From Betaproteobacteria bacterium (GTDB taxonomy: Bacteria; Pseudomonadota; Gammaproteobacteria; Burkholderiales; Ferrovaceae): DNA of 14,475 bases. Positions 6,135-13,266 of the stretch are shown here, piece by piece. Position 1 is the first letter of the stretch. The number at the start of each line of letters is the position of its first letter. The position numbers were made by a program, and so were the translations under genes. Location: contig JAGWPH010000252.1 of NCBI GenBank assembly GCA_028870615.1, forward strand, positions 1-14,475. Direction: 5' to 3'. A model generated the notes under the pieces. It was not told where the DNA came from, did no database searches, and worked only from the letters and a program-made list of their open reading frames with translations.

Positions 6135-7607
6135 ATGAATGTGCTTCTTGTTTATCCACGCAATCCCGACACCTTCTGGAGTTTCAGGCACGTACTGAGG
6201 TTTGTATCCAAAAAGTCCGCATTCCCCCCACTGGGCCTGCTTACCGTCGCGGCGATGTTGCCATCCGCGTGGGAACTCAAACTGGTCGACCTGAATGTGT
6301 CGGACCTTTGCGATGACGAACTGCGCCGGGCCGATTATGTCTTCTTGAGCGGTATGATCGTGCACAGGCAATCGGCGCACGAAGTTGCGATGCGTTGTGC
6401 GGCATCTGGCAAGACGGTGGTTGCAGGAGGCCCGCTATTCACCACCGGACATCAGGGCTTCCCGGAAATCCATCATTTTGTGCTCGGTGAAGCCGAGGAT
6501 GTGATGGAGCAACTGGTGGCTGACCTGGAAGGGGGCGCGCTACAGCCTTTCTATCACGCCGATGAATGGCCCGATGTGCGCAAGACGCCGGTGCCGCGCT
6601 GGGATCTCATCCGCCTGGCCGACTATGTCACCATGCCGGTGCAGTTTTCCCGTGGCTGTCCGTTTAACTGTGAATTCTGTGACATTGTGATCATGAACGG
6701 GCGCGTGCCCCGCACCAAAGATCCGGCGCAGGTGATACGCGAGCTCGAGGCACTGCGTCTTGCCGGCTGGAAGGACACGGTTTTTATCGTGGACGACAAC
6801 TTCATCGGCAACCGTAAGCGCACCCGGGAACTCCTCAGTACGTTGATCAGGTGGCGCAGTAGCGTTGGGCTGAAAAACGGTTTCATCACGGAAGCCTCGG
6901 TCAATCTTGCGGACTACGCAGAATTGTGCGAACTGATGGTCGAAGCTGGTTTCAAGAAGGTATTCCTCGGCATCGAGACCCCGTCAGCCAGCGGCCTTGA
7001 GGAATGCGGCAAGTCGCAGAACCGCAAGCGCGACCTGGCGAATGCCGTGCAAACGCTGCAACGGGCCGGGCTGGAAGTCATGGGTGGGTTCATCGTTGGC
7101 TTTGATTCTGATCCGCCTGATATCTTCGCGCGTCAATTCGAGTTTATCCAACGGACCGGAGTCGTCACAGCCATGGTCGGCCTGCTCACGGCCTTGCCCC
7201 AGACCGTGCTGTACCAGCGACTCGCACGGGAAGGTCGTCTTCTTGCCGAGACCTGTGGCAACAACACCGACGCAGCCATCAATTTTGTGACGCGTCTTGA
7301 CCGGGAATTTATCATCTCGGGGTACAAGGACCTGATGCGAAAACTCTATGCGCCGAGCCACTATAACCGGCGCATCCGCGCTTTCCTGCAAGACTTCGAG
7401 CCGCGCGGCCCTGCGACACGGCTGTCCTGGCCGGATGTACAGGCGTTTCTGAAGTCGCTCTGGCTGCTTGGGGTGTGGCACGGCGGCCGGGGCGCCTACT
7501 GGAGCTTGTTTTGGTCCACGCTTTTGGCGCGACCCAGGAAATTCCGTGCCGCAATGGAGCTTTCCATACTTGGCCATCACTACCGCAGGATCGCCAACGG
7601 TCTTTGA
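6135..7607 (+). CDS. B12-binding-domain radical SAM protein, DUF4070 family
   Basis: The 490-residue product begins MNVLLVYPRNPDTFWSFRHV. Residues 1-140 form a Rossmann-like cobalamin-binding-type domain (FPPLGLLTVAAMLP, VVAGGPLFTT) that lacks the DxHxxG motif, so any cobalamin would be bound without a His ligand. The radical SAM core follows with FSRGCPFNCEFCDI (Cys175, 179, 182). IVDDNFIGN, GIETP and GGFIVGFDSD are hallmarks of the DUF4070 group. The architecture is shared with the hopanoid C-2 methylase HpnP, but the sequence looks closer to the broad uncharacterised DUF4070 family, so I do not assign HpnP. The C-terminus (about 400-490) is a basic and aromatic-rich tail with YWSLFWSTL. 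AGGGAGG lies 6 nt upstream of the ATG. It may be cotranscribed with the SPASM gene. The reaction is unknown; C-methylation of an unactivated carbon is typical of related enzymes. Confidence 0.87.
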   Translation: MNVLLVYPRNPDTFWSFRHVLRFVSKKSAFPPLGLLTVAAMLPSAWELKLVDLNVSDLCDDELRRADYVFLSGMIVHRQSAHEVAMRCAASGKTVVAGGPLFTTGHQGFPEIHHFVLGEAEDVMEQLVADLEGGALQPFYHADEWPDVRKTPVPRWDLIRLADYVTMPVQFSRGCPFNCEFCDIVIMNGRVPRTKDPAQVIRELEALRLAGWKDTVFIVDDNFIGNRKRTRELLSTLIRWRSSVGLKNGFITEASVNLADYAELCELMVEAGFKKVFLGIETPSASGLEECGKSQNRKRDLANAVQTLQRAGLEVMGGFIVGFDSDPPDIFARQFEFIQRTGVVTAMVGLLTALPQTVLYQRLAREGRLLAETCGNNTDAAINFVTRLDREFIISGYKDLMRKLYAPSHYNRRIRAFLQDFEPRGPATRLSWPDVQAFLKSLWLLGVWHGGRGAYWSLFWSTLLARPRKFRAAMELSILGHHYRRIANGL

Positions 7608-7652
7608 CAGGGGGCCTTCCCGGAATAGGGTGTAAACTCAGGCCCTGGTTTA
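7608..7652 (+). terminator. Weak terminator-like hairpin after the radical SAM pair
   Basis: CAGGGGGCC at 7608-7616 can pair with GGCCCTGG at 7641-7648 with a two-base bulge, leaving a loop of about 24 nt; TTTA follows. It begins immediately after the TGA at 7605-7607. The long loop and short T run make it a weak candidate. Confidence 0.25.
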
Positions 7653-7722
7653 TCGCAAGGTTGCCAGACATGCGTCGATACCTGGTTCCTGAATACACAG
7701 AACAAAAATCGAGGAGATGGAA

Positions 7723-9306
7723 ATGAATTTTCCAGGGCGCATCGTCAGGGCAGTCCTGGCGGTTTCCTCAGTTTCAATGGTATTTGTTCTTTCCGGGTGT
7801 GACGGTGGAAGCGGCATAAGCGAAAATACGGTGCAAACTGACAAGGGTGTCGTCATCGGATACGGCACCCCTACAATGCATGAGTTTTTGGGCATACCCT
7901 ATGCGGCGCCGCCGGTGGGCCCTCTTCGCTGGCAGCCGCCCCAGCCAGCCGCCGCGTGGAGCCAGCCGCTGACAGTCACTTCCTTCGCGCCCCATTGTGC
8001 CCAGACTGCCAGTATTTTCGGAACAGCCAGTTCATCAGAAGACTGTTTATATCTGAATGTGTATACCCCCTATGGCTTTGGACCCTTTCCGGTCATGGTG
8101 TGGATCCATGGCGGCGCATTCGTAGCCGGAGAGAGCGACTCCTATGATCCCACCGCGCTTGTGGGTTCGGGCGTGGTGGTTGTCACCCTGAATTACCGGC
8201 TCGGGCCGCTGGGTTTCCTGGCGCATCCGGCCCTGGCCGCCGCAAACGGCACAGCCGGCAACTACGGTCTTATGGATCAGCAGGCGGCACTTGAATGGGT
8301 AAAAACCAACATTGCCGCGTTCAGGGGCGATCCTGCCAATGTCACGCTTTTCGGCGAATCCGCCGGTGGCCTGTCCACCCATTCGCAGATCGTCTCGCCA
8401 CTGGCGAGTGGCCTGTTCCAAAAGGCGATCGTGGAGAGTGGCGCCTATGCCCTGCAACTGCCAACATTGGCAGCGGCTGAAACGCTGGGGCAAAGCTTTG
8501 CCACCGCCGCCGGTTGCTCCAATCAGACCGCCGCCTGCCTGCTCGCCTTGCCGGTTGCAACGATTCTCGCCAACGCGGGCACCATCCTGGTGGGTGGCCA
8601 AATCCTGCCGGCGGTGGATGGCGTGCTCCTGCCGATGACCTTACAGGCTGCTTTCACCTCCGGCGCCTTCAATAAAGTGCCCATGATCGAGGGGACCAAC
8701 CAGCACGAATACAGCCTGCTGTCGGTTGTTGCCATCGATGAACAGCTTGGGCACCAGCTCAGTGCGAGTGAATATCCGGGATACATCAACGCCTTCTTTG
8801 GCACGACGCTCGGCCCGGTTGTGCAAACCAATTTTCCACTGACGCCGTCGTATACTCCGGCGTGGACATATGACGATGTCATTACGGATGCGGTGTTTTC
8901 CTGCAAGGGTCGTTCAGTCACGCAGAACGTGACCGCCCAGGGGGGGGTGGTTTATAGCTATGAGTTTGCCGATGCCAATGCGCCCGTGGTATACAACGTA
9001 CCCTCTCGAACGGATGGCTTCGGTGCTTACCATGCGTCTGAGCTTCAATACGTGTTCCCCAGTATCTATACCATCTACCACGGTGCGCCGCTTACGGCGA
9101 CCCAAACCGCTTTGTCGACCCAGATGGTTATTTTTTGGTCACAGTTTGCCAAAACCGGCAATCCGAACCCGTCGGGCAGCTCCGTTTGGCCAGCCTACAG
9201 CGCTGCCAACGACACCACCCTTACGCTTGCTCCTGGCGCTATCGCCACGACCACAGGCTTCGCTGCGGAACACGCGTGCGCGTTCTGGACACAGGTGGGA
9301 TTTTAA
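7723..9306 (+). CDS. Type-B carboxylesterase, predicted lipoprotein
   Basis: Serine esterase/lipase of the acetylcholinesterase-like family, 527 residues with this start. The N-terminus is MNFPGRIVRAVLAV plus a hydrophobic stretch ending in lipobox LSGC (Cys26), so it should be exported and lipidated. Family landmarks follow in order: EFLGIPYAAPPVGPLRW, SSEDCLYLNVYTP (carboxylesterase signature 2), WIHGGAF with the oxyanion glycines near 130, NYRLGPLGFL, GNYGLMDQQAALEWV, and LFGESAGG with nucleophile Ser213. The probable acid is the Glu in EGTNQHEYSLL and the base the His in AYHASELQYVFP. I chose ATG 7723 because GAGGAG lies 6 nt upstream; the ATG at 7717 directly abuts that site. The substrate is not predictable. 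It follows the radical SAM pair in the same direction with a 115-bp gap, and any functional tie is unproven. Confidence 0.92.
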   Translation: MNFPGRIVRAVLAVSSVSMVFVLSGCDGGSGISENTVQTDKGVVIGYGTPTMHEFLGIPYAAPPVGPLRWQPPQPAAAWSQPLTVTSFAPHCAQTASIFGTASSSEDCLYLNVYTPYGFGPFPVMVWIHGGAFVAGESDSYDPTALVGSGVVVVTLNYRLGPLGFLAHPALAAANGTAGNYGLMDQQAALEWVKTNIAAFRGDPANVTLFGESAGGLSTHSQIVSPLASGLFQKAIVESGAYALQLPTLAAAETLGQSFATAAGCSNQTAACLLALPVATILANAGTILVGGQILPAVDGVLLPMTLQAAFTSGAFNKVPMIEGTNQHEYSLLSVVAIDEQLGHQLSASEYPGYINAFFGTTLGPVVQTNFPLTPSYTPAWTYDDVITDAVFSCKGRSVTQNVTAQGGVVYSYEFADANAPVVYNVPSRTDGFGAYHASELQYVFPSIYTIYHGAPLTATQTALSTQMVIFWSQFAKTGNPNPSGSSVWPAYSAANDTTLTLAPGAIATTTGFAAEHACAFWTQVGF

Positions 9307-9414
9307 AAAAGGTTTCGAAATCCAGCCAGGACTGGCCGATGAATTGTGGTTTGCCATATCAGATCCCGGCAGAATACCGTCGGGCCATAGAAAGGAATTC
9401 AACCCTGACTGCCC

Positions 9415-10404
9415 ATGACTGATAAATTATTCCATCGATACCCACGCAGCGCTCCCAGGAAACGCGGAACCGTTACCGACTACCTTGCCATTGCGCGTTT
9501 TGACCACAGTGTAAAACACATCTTCATTTTGCCCGGAATTGTGCTGGCGTACTTACTGCGCGGAACGGGCAGGTTCGACTGGGCCAACGTGGCGCTTGGG
9601 CTGGCGGCGGCGATCTGCATCGCATCGGGCAATTATGTGATCAATGAGTGGCTGGACAGTGCGTCTGACAAATTCCACCCCACGAAGTCCAAACGCGTTG
9701 CAGTGGTAAGGGAGTTATCCGGCTTTCTGGTGAGCATCGAATGGATTGTGTTTGTCGTCATCGGGCTGGGTTGTGCCGCACTGGCAAGCAGGACCATGGC
9801 ACTCATTGCCGTCCTGTTCGCGCTGCAAGGCATTTTCTATAACGTCAAGCCGCTGCGTTTAAAAGACAAACCCTACTTCGATGTCATTTCCGAGTCTATC
9901 AACAATCCGTTTCGTCTCATGATCGGATGGGCAATGGTGGATCCGATGACATTGCCCCCTTCTTCGATAATCTTTGCGTTTTGGCTTGGCGGGGCTTTTC
10001 TCATGGCGGCCAAGAGGCTCTCGGAATATCGCGAAATTGCGGGTGCGCATGGCAAAGAACTCCTGACGCGGTACCGCACGAGTTTCGCGGGATACACCGA
10101 GGTATCGCTGACGATATCGTGTTTTGTCTATGCCATGCTGTCAAGTTTTTTCCTGGCCGTATTCTTGATCAAGTACCGCGTGGAATACATCCTGGTCATG
10201 CCCTGGGTCACGATACTGTTTGCGCACTATCTGGCAATTTCGATGAAGACGGGCTCTTCGGCACAGAGCCCGGAAACGCTCTATCGGGAACGTGGCTTGA
10301 TTTTTTTGGTTGTCCTGTTCGTCATTACGTTTCTATTTGCCACTCTCGTCAATGTTCCGGCGCTGTCAGTGCTCGTCGAGCAAAGATATATTGGCCTTCA
10401 ATGA
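9415..10404 (+). CDS. UbiA-family prenyltransferase (possible polyprenyl-phosphate phosphoribosyltransferase type)
   Basis: The 329-residue, strongly hydrophobic protein has about eight or nine predicted membrane segments. The first UbiA motif is NEWLDSASDKFHPTKSKR, with Asn77, Asp81 and Asp85 giving NxxxDxxxD for Mg-diphosphate binding. The second polar loop is YNVKPLRLKDKPYFDVISES (142-161). The HPTKSKR form and the following HAD gene recall decaprenyl-phosphate phosphoribosyltransferase (mycobacterial Rv3806c), which moves phosphoribose from PRPP to polyprenyl phosphate, more than the quinone or heme UbiA enzymes. This is inference from motif and context. The ATG at 9415 has no good ribosome site: the nearest AAGGA is about 20 nt upstream, and a TGA at 9406 blocks extension. 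Its stop overlaps the HAD start by ATGA. Confidence 0.82.
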   Translation: MTDKLFHRYPRSAPRKRGTVTDYLAIARFDHSVKHIFILPGIVLAYLLRGTGRFDWANVALGLAAAICIASGNYVINEWLDSASDKFHPTKSKRVAVVRELSGFLVSIEWIVFVVIGLGCAALASRTMALIAVLFALQGIFYNVKPLRLKDKPYFDVISESINNPFRLMIGWAMVDPMTLPPSSIIFAFWLGGAFLMAAKRLSEYREIAGAHGKELLTRYRTSFAGYTEVSLTISCFVYAMLSSFFLAVFLIKYRVEYILVMPWVTILFAHYLAISMKTGSSAQSPETLYRERGLIFLVVLFVITFLFATLVNVPALSVLVEQRYIGLQ

Positions 10405-11108
10405 ATTCACCGCCAGACATCAAGGCGTCGGATTGGAGCCGAATCAAACTTGTGGCTTTCGACGTTGATGGCACGCTCTATAACCAGCACGCGATGCAGC
10501 TCTACATGATGCGCGATTTGATGGTCCATACCATCGCGACCCGCAGTTTGAATGTTTTGTCAGTTCTCAGGAGTTATCGACGGATCCGGGAAAGGATGGG
10601 TGGCGAAGAGACCCGTAATTTTGAAGCGGTCCTGGTTGCTGAAACTGCGAAAGCCGTGGGGTGTACAGAGGCGATCGTACGGAACATTGTGGCAGACTGG
10701 ATGGAAAAAAGGCCCCTTCCATACCTTGCGAGATGCATGTACCAGGGTTTGCCAGATCTGTTTGCCGGCCTGAAACGAAACGGCAAGACGGTCGCCATCC
10801 TCTCTGACTACCCTGCGCAGGAAAAACTTGCCGCAATGGGTCTTGCCGCAGATCATGTCATTTGTTCTGGCGATAAAGAGGTTGGCTATCTGAAGCCCCA
10901 TCCGCGCGGTTTCGAACGTTTACTTCAAGCTGCCAACGTACGGGCTGACCAAGCGGTGCTCATAGGAAACCGTCCGGAGCGTGACGGGCTCGCAGCGCTG
11001 CGGGTGGGCGCCAAGGCCCTGATTTATTCATATAAGCCAATCTCTGGCTGGCAAACTTTTTCAAGTTACGGCGCCCCCCTGTTTGCTCCCCTTCTTTTGC
11101 AGAAGTGA
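10401..11108 (+). CDS. HAD-superfamily hydrolase, probable partner phosphatase of the UbiA protein
   Basis: The 235-residue product starts at an ATG that overlaps the UbiA stop (ATGA), implying coupled translation; the longer frame upstream runs through UbiA and is not real. HAD motif I is LVAFDVDGTLY (Asp21, Asp23), motif II is ILSDYP (Ser135), motif III is Lys165 in YLKPHPRGFERLL, and motif IV is LIGNRPERDG. In motif IV the usual first Asp is Asn190 while Asp195 is kept, which may weaken Mg binding. The helical cap lies between residues 30 and 120. By analogy with mycobacterial Rv3806c/Rv3807c it could dephosphorylate polyprenyl-phospho-phosphoribose, but the mycobacterial phosphatase is not of this fold, so the analogy is functional only. 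A generic phosphoglycolate-type phosphatase is the fallback. Confidence 0.85.
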   Translation: MNSPPDIKASDWSRIKLVAFDVDGTLYNQHAMQLYMMRDLMVHTIATRSLNVLSVLRSYRRIRERMGGEETRNFEAVLVAETAKAVGCTEAIVRNIVADWMEKRPLPYLARCMYQGLPDLFAGLKRNGKTVAILSDYPAQEKLAAMGLAADHVICSGDKEVGYLKPHPRGFERLLQAANVRADQAVLIGNRPERDGLAALRVGAKALIYSYKPISGWQTFSSYGAPLFAPLLLQK

Positions 11109-11116
11109 GGTGCTGC

Positions 11117-12499
11117 TCAACCCATGTAGTATCGATTAAGCAGTTCCGGTGCCATGCTTGCGACGGAGCAGGCGATCATCACGAAGATAATGAATAATCC
11201 AATTTTTCTTTCAACCCCTGACAGGTTTTTGTTAAAGATTGAGAAGGCCAACAAAATGAGGGGCGGGGTAAAGTACCTGCCCTGTATTCCCAATATGATC
11301 TTGGCAGGGTGAGGCATCCACGTTGTCAGAAAAATAACATAAAGCAAAAAAATCGAGGCCAGGGCACCACAGGTCAGGGAGATGCTCCCTCTGTCCAGGA
11401 GGCGGGCCTTGTCTCTTTGAATGGAAATCAACGCCAGGATAAACAACAGAATGCCAAATAGGACATAAACACTGTGAGGAAGTGGGGCGTCCTGCCAACC
11501 CAGGATACCAATGTACGATTTCCAGTAACTTTCCAGTACATCAGCGCTGGTAAGGGTGACAAATAAAACGTGAAAAAACGAACCCAGGTCGTTGATGTAG
11601 TACTTTATAATGCCTATCGTAGTGAGCTCACGCGTGGGCATGCCCTGTACCGTATTCAAAACGAAGCCAATCCATGCAAGTGAGAAAAAAATCAATGCGA
11701 TGGCGGCTATCAGGTACGACCTGTTGCCCCGTATGGAGTACAGGACCACAGGGAGCAACGTTAGAACAATCAAATTTATCCGCGTTGTCGCCAATGCGAA
11801 CAAACATACAGACAAGGCGATCAGCATTCCAGAACTAAAGGTGTAGTTTCTATCCGAACCCCTCATAAACAATGAGGCTGCCAATACCGTCATTGCAAAC
11901 GAGACCGAGTCCAAGCTTGCAGAGCCGAGTTGGAACAGGGTCATCGGTGTGGCAAACAGCGCGAGAACGATTAACGGCACCGGGAATAACGTGAACGCAG
12001 CCCAAAGCAACCCAAGGGTGGCTATCAACGAGAAAAGCCTGGCGAGGTAATATGTGCTGCTAACGCTCAAACCCGCTTGTTCGCCAACAATAAATGACAA
12101 AGCCTGCGGCATATAAGACAGGGGAAAATATTCTGCGGTGTTTGGTAAATCACTGAATTGTCTTTCCCCACGCCATACGACATTTTTTGAGGATGAATTA
12201 TTTTGGCTGGTTATTTTCTTGTTATAGTCGAAAGGGAGGGTTTTGAAATACCCCATGTAATCTAAAAGCCCGGAGTCAATATTCCCACCCGTGAGATTGT
12301 CTTTGCTTTTTAAAAAAATATCGCCTTTGGACAGGAGATAAGCGCGTTTCAGGTGATTGAATTCATCCGGAGATTGGAACGGCGGGATCAAACAGGACAT
12401 CGATTGCACAAGCAAAAGCAGGAATGCAAGAAACATGATTACCGATTGCCTGGAATACCAAAAATGACTGTCTTGCCGGCTATCTTCAACAATTTCCAT
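11117..12499 (-). CDS. DUF2142 polytopic membrane protein, putative GT-C-type glycosyltransferase
   Basis: The 460-residue protein has about ten to twelve hydrophobic segments, starting at residues 19-37. An extracytoplasmic-type loop with IPPFQSPDEFNHLKRAYLL (38-56) follows the first one; this PDExxH motif just after the first membrane segment is the DUF2142 signature and also recalls the catalytic acidic loop of GT-C enzymes that use polyprenyl-phosphate sugars. Near the C-terminus GIQGRYFTPPLILLAF is the second conserved block. The gene is clearly AT-richer than its surroundings (roughly 40-45 % GC in the lines I counted), suggesting separate acquisition. It is convergent with the HAD gene, 8 bp apart. 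The start ATG at 12499 has GGGAGA about 8 nt upstream and a TATAAT 22 nt upstream. Polyprenyl-sugar glycosyltransfer is inferred, not shown. Confidence 0.82.
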   Translation of the reverse strand: MEIVEDSRQDSHFWYSRQSVIMFLAFLLLLVQSMSCLIPPFQSPDEFNHLKRAYLLSKGDIFLKSKDNLTGGNIDSGLLDYMGYFKTLPFDYNKKITSQNNSSSKNVVWRGERQFSDLPNTAEYFPLSYMPQALSFIVGEQAGLSVSSTYYLARLFSLIATLGLLWAAFTLFPVPLIVLALFATPMTLFQLGSASLDSVSFAMTVLAASLFMRGSDRNYTFSSGMLIALSVCLFALATTRINLIVLTLLPVVLYSIRGNRSYLIAAIALIFFSLAWIGFVLNTVQGMPTRELTTIGIIKYYINDLGSFFHVLFVTLTSADVLESYWKSYIGILGWQDAPLPHSVYVLFGILLFILALISIQRDKARLLDRGSISLTCGALASIFLLYVIFLTTWMPHPAKIILGIQGRYFTPPLILLAFSIFNKNLSGVERKIGLFIIFVMIACSVASMAPELLNRYYMG

Positions 12500-12514
12500 T
12501 TCGGTACTCTCCCT

Positions 12515-12546
12515 TTTTGCAATTATACTGAGCCCTGGATTTTATG
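12515..12546. promoter_or_regulatory. Probable bidirectional promoter, copy 2 of the 28-bp repeat
   Basis: This fills most of the 44-bp gap between the divergent DUF2142 (-) and methyltransferase (+) genes. On the minus strand TATAAT (12527-12522) would start transcription near 12515, leaving a leader of about 16 nt with the GGGAGA ribosome site. On the plus strand TATACT (12524-12529) overlaps it and would give a leader of only about 8 nt before the ATG at 12544. Bases 12519-12546 match 355-382 at 26 of 28 positions. Neither direction has a convincing -35. A shared, near-symmetric -10 is a known way to obtain divergent transcription. Confidence 0.6.
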
Positions 12547-13176
12547 GCGTTAAGTCCTGAAGAAATCGAGCAAATCACTGCCCGCACAATCCAGCATTAT
12601 GCCGGGCAGGCTGACCGATTCTGGGAGGGCACACGCGACCACGATGTCAGCCAGAACATTGCCGCCTTGCTGCAATTCATTGATGTCGCGCCGCCATTCA
12701 AAATCCTGGATTTTGGCTGTGGCCCGGGCAGGGACCTGCAAACCTTTGCCGGGCTGGGGCATCACGCCACCGGGCTGGAAGGGGTGCCGCGTTTTGCAGC
12801 CATGGCGCGTGCCCATAGCGGGTGCGAGGTACTGGAGCAAAGCTTTCTGCAACTGAGTTTGCCCGCGGCGCATTTCGATGGCGTATTTGCCAATGCTGCG
12901 CTGTTCCATGTGCCCAGTCAGGAATTGCCACGGGTGCTGGGCCAGTTGCATGCCGCACTAAAACCGGGTGGCGTACTTTTCAGCTCGAATCCACGCGGTG
13001 AGGGTCAGGAAGGATGGAGCAACGGTCGCTACGGCGTGTTCCATGATCTCGCAGCCTGGCGTAGCCACATGTTGGCGGCTGGATTTGTCGAACTGATGCA
13101 CTACTACCGGCCCGCAGGCCTGCCGCTTGAACAGCAGCCCTGGCTGGCCAGTGTATGGCGCAAACCGCATGGCTGA
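12544..13176 (+). CDS. Class I SAM-dependent methyltransferase
   Basis: The 210-residue protein has motif I ILDFGCGPGRD (54-64), the acidic end of strand 2 in TGLEGVPRFAAMARAH, an FDGVFANAALFHVP block at the motif-IV position, and LKPGGVLFSSNPRG for the final part of the Rossmann domain. The N-terminus TARTIQHYAGQADRFWEGTRDHDVSQN is typical of a proteobacterial group annotated only as small-molecule methyltransferases; the acceptor is unknown. The ATG at 12544 lies inside the repeated promoter element and has only a GGA 4 nt upstream, so translation may be weak or nearly leaderless. No other in-frame ATG occurs before motif I. It is divergent from DUF2142 and 90 bp before the ABC permease. 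Base composition returns to the GC-rich norm here. Confidence 0.88.
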   Translation: MALSPEEIEQITARTIQHYAGQADRFWEGTRDHDVSQNIAALLQFIDVAPPFKILDFGCGPGRDLQTFAGLGHHATGLEGVPRFAAMARAHSGCEVLEQSFLQLSLPAAHFDGVFANAALFHVPSQELPRVLGQLHAALKPGGVLFSSNPRGEGQEGWSNGRYGVFHDLAAWRSHMLAAGFVELMHYYRPAGLPLEQQPWLASVWRKPHG

Positions 13177-13266
13177 AAATGGCTATGGCCTTTCCGTAGC
13201 AGATTGCTTAACATGGAGGATGGGTGTTGTCGAATGACGTCAAATCGGGCAAATAGGTGAGCCGCA

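Noticed and set aside
6135..7607. Assignment as hopanoid C-2 methylase HpnP
   Set aside because: Same domain order, but the sequence blocks (PDTFWSF, FVSKKSAFPPLGLL, GGFIVGFDSD) fit the broader DUF4070 group, and no hopanoid gene is in the window.
9927..10400. Long in-frame extension upstream of the HAD hydrolase
   Set aside because: It runs inside the UbiA gene in another frame, and the HAD domain begins just after the ATG at 10401, which overlaps the UbiA stop as ATGA.
13213..13260. 15-codon leader frame MEDGCCRMTSNRANR before the ABC permease
   Set aside because: Too short to judge, no ribosome site, no attenuator-like codon run; its stop merely overlaps the permease ribosome site.
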